DNA of 64,000 nucleotides from Darksidea phi (lineage: Eukaryota; Ascomycota; Dothideomycetes; Pleosporales; Lentitheciaceae), in contig JASJFT010000193.1 in NCBI GenBank assembly GCA_030770425.1, positions 22,430 to 86,429 on the forward strand, in the 5' to 3' direction. Both the position numbers and the translations under genes were made by a program. Below, one piece after another: positions 54,101 to 64,000 of this stretch. Numbering within the stretch: the stretch's first letter is position 1; the number at the start of each line of letters is the position of its first letter. The notes under the pieces were generated by a model. It searched no databases and was not told the origin of the DNA. It worked only from the letters and a program-made list of their open reading frames with translations.

Positions 54101-57100
54101 GTATCTTAATTATATAATTTAATCGGTCGTCTAATAATCTTCTAGGGTTAATAATAAATTAATAACTAGCTATAATTCTACTCTAGAACTTTAAAATTTA
54201 ATATAAACCTAAAAAGAAGAATATAATTATTAATATCTTATTAAAATATTCTTAACTAGAAGAATAGATTTAATTTTAAGAAGAAGAGAAAAACTTAGAG
54301 TTATTTATAAACTATATTATTAATAAGTATAATAAATTAATAGAAGTCTTCTCTATTATAAATTTAAGAATTCTAGATAATAGCTATTTAAATAAATTAA
54401 AAAAGATAGTATATTTTCTTTATACTATATATAAGTCTAATAAGTTATTAAAAAGTAAAAAAAGAAGCTAGGTAAAGACTATATAGACTTTCTTTATAAA
54501 AAATAACTATCTTTTTAAGAAGTTAACTTAGAATCTAGTTATTTAATAAATAATTAATAATCTTAAGATTTAAAAGGCTTTAGTATAGAAAGTTTATTAA
54601 ATACTATATTATTAAAGTATTTAAGAGATATTTATAATAATTTAATATTAGTTTTAATAGAAGAATTAGTTTTAAATAGTAGTAAAAAAGCTTTAAAGTT
54701 ACCTCGAGTATTAATAAAAATAGAATAATAGAATAGAAGAGATACTTAAGATTAGTATCCTTAGAGTTATATAAGATTAATAGACTATTAATATTATCTA
54801 TATATTTATTAATAAAGAAGAGGTCTAGTTTCTTATAGCTATATATAAATATCTATTAGAATAGATTAAAGTTAAAGTATTAAAAAATACTATATTTAAA
54901 AATATAGTAAAGTTTATCTATTAGAATATTATTTATTAATAGGAAGTATTCTTTTAACTAAGCGTTAATAAAGAGCCTAAAAATAAATTAGTAGTTAAAG
55001 TATTAATTAAGTATTATAAGATATATAAAATCTAAATATTTTTATATAATTTAAAGGCGTAGAGTCTAATTAAGAGAGATTACTAACTACTAGTTATAAT
55101 ATTAACTAAGCTACTAAACTATTAGCTAAAGAATCTATTATTAGTACTATAAACTAATAGAGTAATAGTTTAATACTTAACTAAATATACCCTAGCTATG
55201 CTAGTAATAAGAATTTAGTTTATTTTATTAATTAAACTTAGTCTAAAATCGTAGTAGACTCTTTTATAGAATAAAGTAGTTTTAACTTTTAATTTACTTA
55301 TACTTTAAGTAAAATAGTTTAAATAGAAAGGTAAAAGATTAGTAAAAATAATTAATTATACTTAATAGTATAAACTTAATATAATAAATTAATAGAATTA
55401 AGTAAAAAATAATTAAAGTAATCTAGTAACTAGAGATTTAGTTCTTATTTAGAATATAGTTAAAGCTAATAATTAATTAATAAAGTAGAAGTTTAATAAT
55501 AGATAATTAAGATCTTATTATATAGTAGAGATTAAAGTAGAGTACTTATACTATAAACTTATAAAGCTTAATAGAACTCTATTTACTTATACTATATATA
55601 GTAATTAGTTAAAGTAATTCTATTAGAAGAACTTTAATAATAAAGTAATAAAGATATAAGATAGACTTAAGCTAATTAAAAAGAACCTATCTATTAATAA
55701 TTAATATTTAATACTAAGAGCTTTAAGATATAAAGAAGTTAAAGAACTAAATTAAAAGTATCTAATAATATAAGTATAGACTAACTATATAAAATTCCCT
55801 ATAATAAAAGTATTCTTAATATAAAGGTAAGTTTTATTATTAAAAATTATTATCTAATAAGCTATTACTAGACTAAAGATTAAAGAGATAAAATATTAGG
55901 TAACTAGTAGTAAATTAAGAAGTAGTAAGAAGAAGTAATTAACTAGAGAATAGTTAATTTAATTAAGAAGAAATTGTAAATCCTAAGCTATAATTAGAAC
56001 TATTTATTCGTTTTAATTTTTTAATTTTTATTTTTCTATTATTATTTATCATAGACCTAGTAGAGAAGGATTATTAATAATAAGAAAGAAATAAATTAAA
56101 AAGTAAAATTATAAAAGCTATAAGTTAATCTATAAAAGTTTAAAGATTATATAAAAATATTAAAAGTTATATATAAGAGTTATAAAGAGAAGAACTAAGA
56201 GTTAATTACTAGTTAAAATAGTAAAACTTAGAAAATCTATATAGTCTAAGTAGTAGTAGTACTACTACTACGATCTCTACTACTACTATAATTATTATAA
56301 TAGGTATTTCTAAAGCTCTTATTCTTATCTTTATTCTTATTCTTATTTTTAAACTTTTAATAAAAGATTATTAGTATATTAGAATTCTTCTTATTATTAG
56401 TAGTATAAGCTATAATAGATAGATTAAACTAGATATAAAGACGATTAAGATTTAGTAAAAATAGTTTATTAGACTTAATAGAAGAATTATTATAATATTA
56501 ATTCTAATATTTATACTAATTATAAAGTTTATACTATTAATACTAGTATTTAATTTACTTATACTACTCTTACTTAATATTATTAAAACTAGTTTACTTA
56601 GATCTAAATAATTATTAAGAATAGTTAAAAGACTAAAGATAATAGTATAATTTATTTAGTTTAGGTCTAATAAACTCGAAGAGGAGTTAGATTATAAAGT
56701 AGTATAAGAGAAGATTTAAAGAAAAGCTAGATTAAAAGCTAGGTTAAGAGCTAGTTTAAAAATCTAAAAAAGAGCTATTAGTACGAGTACTAATTAAAGA
56801 AGTTTAAAAAATAAAATTATATAAATATATTTTACTTAAGTCTATAATATTACTAGAATTAATTTTAATAAGTAGATATACTATACTAGTATTATCTATT
56901 TTAATAGATTAATAGGTAAAGATAAGAGAAGAAAATTAAAAAAGACTTATAAAATATAGAGTAATATCTTAAATTACTATTAATAATATAGTTAGTATAA
57001 AATTCTTAAATTATTAATTAATTATTCTAGTAAATCTATTAATAGCTAGTTTAGATCTTACTAGTCTTTAGATTTATATATTAATTATAAACTAGATTAA

Positions 57101-58219
57101 TATTACTATTATAATTTTAAACCTAAAATATATAATAGTATATATCTATCTAAATATTTTATAAATAAAAACCCTTCTAAGTCTCTAAATTAAAGAAATT
57201 ATAAATAATTATACTACCTTATATAAAAAAGTTAAAATTATAGATAATAATAAGATTATACTAGATTATATATTAGATAGTATTAATATATAAAATAACC
57301 CCTAAAGAGATATCTTAATATTTAATATTATAAAGGTATTAGTTAAAATTAGTCTAAAAAGTTTAATTAACGATTCGATTAGCCTATAAAATTACTATAG
57401 AAGAATTAATATAGATAATAACTAATTAGAAAGAAAGAAAACTTATACTACTTTAGAATAGTAGTATTAGCTATTACTAAGAAGTAGTCGTAGAGCTTTA
57501 ATTTTTAGTTATCTTTCCTACTACTTAGGGGCTAGTTAGGAGGGTATTAGCTACTACTACTATTATTAGAGGTATTTATAGTAGTACTACCTATAGATAG
57601 ATTAATAGCTATATTCTTAGAAGTTATAATTAAAAGAGAGAGTAAGAGGTTAAAAGATTAAGAGTTAGAGATTTAAAAGACTATTAAACTAATAGATAAG
57701 AAGAGTAGTTATAAAAATAAGATTAATAAGTCTAAGAGAGTATTAAGAGAGGTCCTTTATATATATTTTAGCTAACTATTAATTATAAAGAAGTTAAAGT
57801 AAGAGTATTTAATAACTTACCTATATATATTATTATAAAATTACTAAATAGATAGTTAAGGGCTATATAAAAATAAAAGAGTCTATTAAGAATTTAGAAC
57901 TAGATTAGAATCTAATTAGTTTTATAATAATATATTAGATCTACTAGAGAAAACTTATCTTTATATTATACTAACTTATTATTAAAAAGTTCTAAAAAGA
58001 GAGTAGTATTAAGATTAAATTATAGCCTATTTACTAGAAATAAAGAATTTACTAAGTACTTCTTAAGAACTATTTATAAATAGAGATAATATAAAGAAGA
58101 ATTCTTAATAAACTAATAAAAAGGTTTATTTACTAATAATATACTAGTATTATAAGAAGCTATTTAATTAGGCAGTAAAACTTAAGAAAACTAAGCTCTT
58201 TAAATTAAAGAGAAAAATA

Positions 58220-58481
58220 TAGTATTATAGTTATAAAAGAAGTCTTAATTAAGTATTAAAGACTTATATAAGTAGAGAAAGATTAGATTAAAGTCTAAAG
58301 AAAGGTTATTTAAATATATTTTTAGTTAGAACTTATTATATATCCTATTACTTAGTAGATAGATAAAATAGTTTAATTAATTAATTATTTAACTACCTAT
58401 TCTATTAACCTTTCTCTTCTATTCCTCTAATTATAGGTTATAAGCTTTACTATCCTATCTCTAATATATCTATATACTATA
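58220..58481 (+). mobile_element. Gypsy 3' LTR (262 bp)
   Basis: Gap-free match to the 5' LTR; differences are mainly transitions. Confidence 0.75.
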
Positions 58482-58912
58482 ATATATCTATCCCTTCTTA
58501 ATTAAAAGAACTACTAAGATTAGTATAAGCTTTCTCTTATTTATATCTATTACTTTATACTTTTTAAAGAATAGAATTATAAACTTTAGCTATCTATTTA
58601 ATAAATCTATTAGAATAAGAAGAGTCTTAAAATTATTTATTATAAATCTTTAATAAAAGATAATTAGGATTAAAGTCTTATTTAATAGTTTATATATAGA
58701 TAGAATTAATTATTTATACTAAAATATCTATCTTTTTAATAATTTTAGATATTATTTTACCTTTAAAAGAAGATTTAAAAGTAATAATTAAAGCTTAAGT
58801 AGTAATATTAGTATTTAGAGTTATAGTAGTAATAATTTTTAATATATTTAATAAGATTTCTATAACTTCTATAGCTATATTAGCTAGAATTTAGCTATTA
58901 AGACTAATAGTA
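58482..58912. other. AT-rich spacer between LTR copies
   Basis: RIP-like AT-rich sequence without recognisable coding. Possibly the remains of another insertion. Confidence 0.4.
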
Positions 58913-59174
58913 TAGTATAATAGTTATAAGAGAAGTCTTAATCGAGTATTAAAGACTTATATAAGCGAAGAAAGGTTAAACTAGAGTCTAAAGAAAGATC
59001 GTCCGGGTATATTTTTAGCTAAAACTTATTATCTATCCTATTATATAGTAGATAGAAGAAATAGTTTAATTAATTAATTATTTAACCATCTATTCTATTA
59101 ACTCTTTTCTTCTATTCCTCTAACTATAGGTTTTAAGCTCTACTATCTTATCTTTAATATATCTATATATCTTA
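58913..59174 (+). mobile_element. Solo LTR of the same gypsy family (262 bp)
   Basis: Same length and orientation as the element's own LTRs but with no internal region attached. It retains GATCGTCCGGGT, less mutated than the other copies. Confidence 0.7.
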
Positions 59175-59244
59175 ATAGCTATTATAATATTAATATCTCT
59201 ATTAGATAAGAACTTTTAAAATATATCTTTATATATTATAGTAT

Positions 59245-61925
59245 TATAGTATATAGGTATATTAAAGATAGGATAGCGAAGCTTAGAACCTATAGTTAAA
59301 GGGATAGAAGAGAAGGATTAATAGAATAAATAGTCGAATAATTAGTTAATTAAACTATTTCTTCTATCTACTATATAATAGAATAGATTATAAGTTCTAG
59401 TTAAAAATATATCTAAACGACCTTTCTTTAAACTTTAGTCTAATCTTTCTTTACTTATATAAGTCTTTAATACTTAATTAAAACTTTTCTTATAATTATT
59501 ATATTATATTTTTCTTCTTAACTAAAAGAACTTAGTTTCTTTAAGTTCTACTATCTAATTAAGTAGCTCTTTATAATACTAATATATTATTAATAAATAA
59601 ACTCTTTTATTAATCTATTAAGAATCCTCTTTTATATTATCTTTATCTATAAATAATTCTTAAGAAATACTTAGTAGATTTCTTATTTCTAGTAAATAAA
59701 ATATAGTCTAATCTTAATACTATCCTTTTCTTAAAACTTTATAATAGTAAGTTAATATAATATAAAGATAAGCTTTTTTTAGTAGATTTAATATATTATT
59801 ATAAAACTAATTAGACTCTAAACTAGTTTTAGATTCTTAATAGATTCTTTTATCTTTATATAATTCTTAATTATTTATCTAGTAATCTTATAATAATATA
59901 TATAAATAAACTATTAAATACTTTTACTTTAATTTCTTTATAAGTAGTAGCTAGTTAAAATATATATAAAGGACCTTTCTTAATACTCTTTTAAACTTAT
60001 TAATCTTATTTTTATAACTACTCTTTATAAAGAAAGGGGTAGCTTATATAAGCGGGGGAAGTACTTATTAAGCTTAGCTTTCTTTCTATTTATAATAGAA
60101 TCTAATAGAATACTATAAATAGTATTTAGAAGGGCGGAAGTATAACTAAATAAGGTAAAAAGATAATAAGATAATATAATAATATATTAACTTATTTAAT
60201 AATTAGGTTATTAGGTTATAGAGCTAACTATTTAATATAGATTATCCTTCTTATATACTTCTAGCTAAGAAATCTATTACTAATCTTAATTAGTAATAGA
60301 ATATTCTAGAATAGCTTAGTAAGTATTATATAAGTATTAGAAATCAAGTATCTCTAATACTTATTAGTAATACTAGCTAATCTAGTAGTTACTAGAACCT
60401 TCTAGAATTAACCTAATTACTAATAACTTTAACCTCTAATATCTAGCTTAATATTAGTCCAATTTAAATAAGCTATATACCATTCTACTTAGAATAACCT
60501 ATAGAATCTAGCTATAATAATAGCTTAGTAATATAGGCTAAACCTAAATAGGAAATAATCTATTAAAGGTTACTTCTTAGGAATTCCTTAATTCCTTATA
60601 CTCTTCTTACTTATTAATCTAATAACCTCTTAAGTCTTTAATTCTTAATCTCTTAGTCTCTTAGTCTTTTACTTCTAGGTATAATTTCTAAGAATATAGC
60701 TATTAATTTATCTATAGATAGTACTATTATAGATATCTTTAGTAGTAGTAATAGTAACTAGTATTCTTCTAACTAGTCTCTAGGTAGTAGAAAAGATAAT
60801 TAAGAATTAAAGCTTTATAATTATTTATTAGTAATAGTTAATACTACTATCTTAGAGTAGTATAAGTTTTCTTTCTTTTTAATTAGTTATTACTTATATT
60901 AATTCTTCTATAGTAACTTTATAGGCTAATTAAATTATTAACTAAGCTTTTTAAACTAATTTTAACTAGTATCTTTATAATATTAAGTATTAAGATATCT
61001 CTTTAGAGGTTATCTTATATATTAATACTATCTAATATATAGTTTAGTATAACTTTATTATTATTTATAATTCTAACTTTCTTATATAAAGTAGTATAAC
61101 TATTTATAATTTCTTTAGTTTAAGGACCTAGAGAAGTTTTTATTTATAGAATATTTAGATAGATATATACTATTATATATTCTAAATTTAAGATTATAAT
61201 AATAAAGTTAATTTAGTCTATAATTAGTATATAAATCTAAAGGCTAGTAAGATTTAGACTAATTATTAATAAATCTATTAAAATAATTAGTTAATAGCTT
61301 AAGAATTCTATACTAACTATATTATTAATAATAATTTAAGATACTACTCTATATTTTATAAGTCTTTTTTAATTTTTTTCTCTTATCTTTATTTATTAAT
61401 CTATTAAAATAAGTAGTACTAGTATAGTACGCTTATTTATTAAGATTAACTCTAGTAATATTATAGATTTATATAAAATATATTTATATAGTCTTATTTT
61501 TTAAGCTTCTCTAACTAATATTTATACTAATAGCTCTTTTTTAAATTCTTAAACTAGCTCTCGACCTAGCTTTTAATCTAGCTTTTTTTTAAGTTTTTCT
61601 CTATACTACTTTATAATTTAACTTCTCTTTAAGTTTATTAAATCTAAATTAAATAAGTTATACTATTATCTTTAATATTTTAATTATTCTTAATAATTAT
61701 CTAAATCTAAGTAGATTAGCTTTAGTAATATTAAGTAAAAGTAATATAAATAAATTAAATATTAGTATTAATAATATAAGCTTTATAATTAGTATAAGTA
61801 CTAGAATTAATATTATAATAATTCTCTTATTAAGTCTAGTTAACTATTTTTATTAAACTCTAATTACTTTTATATCTAGTTTAACCTATCTACTATAACT
61901 TATACTATTAATAATAAGAAAGATT
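59245..61925 (-). mobile_element. Inverted, 5'-truncated second copy of the gypsy element
   Basis: The 262-bp LTR at 59245-59506 is in reverse orientation. The adjoining sequence up to about 61925 is the reverse complement of 56385-58219 of the first copy (for example 60713-60960 against 57600-57350). Homology stops at about 61925. The length excess over copy 1 is explained by the insertion at 60026-60600. Confidence 0.7.
60026..60600. mobile_element. 575-bp nested insertion, probably a RIP-mutated solo LTR
   Basis: Absent from copy 1 at the equivalent site (near 57710). It is flanked by CTCTT at 60021-60025 and 60601-60605, a perfect 5-bp duplication. The ends TATAAAGAAAGG and CCTTAATTCCTTATA would be TGTAA..TTACA before C-to-T change, as in an LTR. 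Confidence 0.7.
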
Positions 61926-62620
61926 ATATAAGACCCTAGGACTAAGTATAATTAACTAGGAGCTATAATAGCTAAAATAGCCTTCTAATTAACTAATAGT
62001 AGAATTGGTATATTAAAGCTATTCTAAGATAGTACTATAAGGGTATAAGAACGAGGGGTTCTTATACCCGAATAGAGCTTAGCGCGCTAAATAAACTAAC
62101 TAATTATTAGACTAATCCTCGGGATTACCTAATCTACTAACTAAAATAGAAAATAAGTAAAGTAACTAGGTTATCTAGGAAACGGGCCGTAATATTATCT
62201 CTCTTCTAGAATAAGGTCTTATTCTTAAGGGTCTAGTAAACGAATAATTAAGAAAAAACGCTTTTAGAGGGGGAGAAGAGGAGATAGAGGAAGTAGGTAG
62301 ATACCTATATCTATTACTTCCTACTCGAAAAACGATTTAACTAATATCTTCTAGATTATTCTTAGAGTATATAAACGTTATATAGTCCTATATATATCTA
62401 CTCGTTTTACTATATAAATTATTATCTAAAAAATATTTTTCTAATATATATACTATATAATACGCTTAGTATATCTAAAGGGCGTTATAGAATATATAAG
62501 AGGACGTTAGTAATTTAGTTTTCTATATTATCTAAAAGTTATATATATATAGTCCTACTAAAGGATAAGACTTACTCCTTCTATATTCCTATCTATAGTA
62601 AAGCGAGGCTACGGGGAGGT
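61926..62620. other. AT-rich island sequence with a hairpin
   Basis: No coding. Includes a perfect 12-bp inverted repeat with 5-base loop at 62041-62069. Part may be the LTR or UTR of the adjacent second gypsy element. Confidence 0.5.
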
Positions 62621-64000
62621 ACTCTAAGCTTAGGGGTAGTTACTATAGGCTCTAGATATTATACTACCCGTTTTAGTAGACTATAAAAAAGAGGAGTTCT
62701 AAGCTTAGAGATAATTACTATAAGCTTTAGACTATATACTACCTATTTTAACGGGTTATAAAAGAAAGGTATTCTAAGCCTAGAGGTAATTACCCTAAGC
62801 TCTAGACGTCGTACTATCTATTTTAGTAGACTATAAGAAGCGGGGACCTATACTTAGTATCGGTAATTTTTCTAGGTTCCTATCTTAACTAGTACCTTAT
62901 CTTCTAACTAGGAGCTAAGAAACTTATCTTATAATACGACTTCTAACTACTAGACTAACTATTTAGATAGACCTAGCTTATTAAGATATTTATTATAAAA
63001 TTCTTTTACTTTTTAGACTACGTTTATAAAATCGCTTACTAGGTAGTAGATTAGGTTCGGGTTATAGTCTATCTATTCTATTTAATAGTAGAGCTTACTA
63101 TAAACGATCCGACTATTAAGGATATAAACTACTAGTTACTTAGAATACCTATTTACTTTTATAGCTAGTTCTTTAGAGAGTACTTAACTAGATAATAGGT
63201 CTTATATAGCTTTATATAATCTATCTATATAGAAAATATTATATATCTTTATATAAGAGGGTAACTAGACTATATAAAAGTTATATCTTTAGCTAGTAAT
63301 AAAATAAGGTCCGTATATTTACTAGTCTAATTTTAAACTTAGCCTTAAGATAGTAAATTTCTTAGATATAATATAGACTTAATCTTCTATATCGAAATCT
63401 AGGGGGCGGCGTTTTTTATTAGCTTATTAGCTCTAGGCTTCCTAAGTTACTATAATATTAACTTAAACGTAGTCGTAAATCTATTAGACTATATTAACTT
63501 AGATTTTTATAAACTTCTAGACTATCTACGTAGTTATATTATCCGATAATTTAGAAGATTTATAAATATATTCTTATTAGTCCTAGTAGTAATAAGTTTT
63601 ATAACCGAATTCGATTTCGAATAGAAAAAATCCTATTATATCGTATAAAAGAATTACCTAGGCCTAGTCTATACTAGGTAGAAGATTAGACTAGTTATTT
63701 TAATAGAAGTTTATAAAGGAGTATAATTATTAATCTAGTTATTAATTAAAAACTTTTATATTACTATCGGTTTATAGATAGTAAATCGTAGATAATAACT
63801 AGCTAATTTTTATAAGTCTATATAATTCTTTTATAAAGTCTAATACGAACTATAGACCTTAATTTGAGACTATAATATATAGAGAACTAAAGACTTACTA
63901 TATATATATATAATAAAGAGTAACTATATCTTTAGTAGTAGTAGTCTTAAAGTAGAGTAATAAGAAAGTATATTTTAATAATCTATATATTACTATAAAT
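62621..64000 (-). mobile_element. 3' part of a second gypsy-type (chromovirus-like) element, cut by window end
   Basis: The reverse strand reads IDYNPNLIYYLVSDFINVV (63028-63073 region), then KVKEFYNKYLNKLGLSK, matching the post-integrase/chromodomain tail of ascomycete gypsy polyproteins (W-D-x-D-P..WYPASDFK..HKLREFH..PGPP). Stops abound. The tail then enters a 75-bp tandem repeat at 62624-62848. The polymerase itself lies beyond 64000. Confidence 0.55.
62624..62848. repeat. 75-bp tandem repeat, three copies
   Basis: Units start at 62624, 62699 and 62774 (CTAAGCYTAGRGGTARTTAC..). The 75-bp period equals 25 codons, so it was probably coding in the second gypsy element's C-terminal region. 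Confidence 0.75.

Larger units (their letters stand above)
47864..58481 (+). mobile_element. Gypsy-type LTR retrotransposon, heavily RIP-mutated
   Basis: 10,618 bp between two 262-bp LTRs (47864-48125 and 58220-58481). Coding is destroyed by stops but frame order is kept. In one forward frame lie the reverse transcriptase active site LFIDNIIII (53394-53418; D-to-N where YxDD is expected), the RNase H motif YIDTS (53887-53901) and the connection motif FKI-stop-YKPKKKNIIINILLKYS (54190-54252; cf. YKPG..N..AD.LSR). RT, RNase H and integrase order marks it as gypsy. No indels are needed over 860 bp. The internal sequence is unusually long; the last about 1.8 kb before the 3' LTR may hold an extra frame or a nested insertion. 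No protein can be made. Confidence 0.75.

Overview
This is a filamentous ascomycete (Pezizomycotina) nuclear window, most like a Dothideomycete with compartmentalised GC-rich and AT-rich DNA. The evidence is short spliceosomal introns (about 45-140 bp, GTAAGT/GTACGT-type donors, TAG/CAG acceptors), fungal-only families (fungal NLR, Clr5-TPR, JmjC-like, coiled-coil and kinase families) and a right-hand third that looks like repeats mutated by RIP (repeat-induced point mutation: C-to-T on either strand, with stops made from CAA, CAG, CGA and TGG). There are no bacterial signals.

Layout. 1-8 kb: tail of a repeat-rich protein, a degenerate fungal kinase, a guanylate kinase gene whose first exon I cannot place, a decayed reverse-strand gene and a small inverted-repeat element. 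8.7-20 kb: a JmjC-like protein, several broken genes (kinase fragment, coiled-coil gene, BTB-type relic) and one intact gene with a possible PD-(D/E)XK motif. 21.4-24.7 kb: two well-conserved housekeeping genes in full exon structure, VPS5/sorting nexin 1 and a hotdog-fold thioesterase. 25-34.3 kb: kinase and other relics, then a CxxC thioredoxin-reductase-like gene with a single-base frameshift. 34.6-45.4 kb: a foldback element, an intact Clr5-TPR gene, a RIP-mutated nuclease-like gene and a large NLR (hydrolase, NB-ARC, TPR) carrying six stop codons. 46-64 kb: an AT-rich island of nested transposons: a Tc1/mariner transposase relic split by a solo LTR with a perfect 5-bp target duplication, a 10.6-kb gypsy element with 262-bp LTRs, a solo LTR and an inverted truncated copy of the same family (itself split by a 575-bp insertion with a 5-bp target duplication), and the 3' end of a second gypsy element.

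Two kinds of decay coexist. One is RIP-like nonsense mutation without indels (NLR, nuclease-like gene, transposons, several anonymous genes). The other is small indels in otherwise well-kept frames (coiled-coil gene, oxidoreductase, BTB relic), which could be pseudogenes or assembly errors. The strongest biological theme is a birth-and-death neighbourhood of fungal NLR/TPR/kinase-type genes, of the kind linked to non-self recognition, next to a transposon island.
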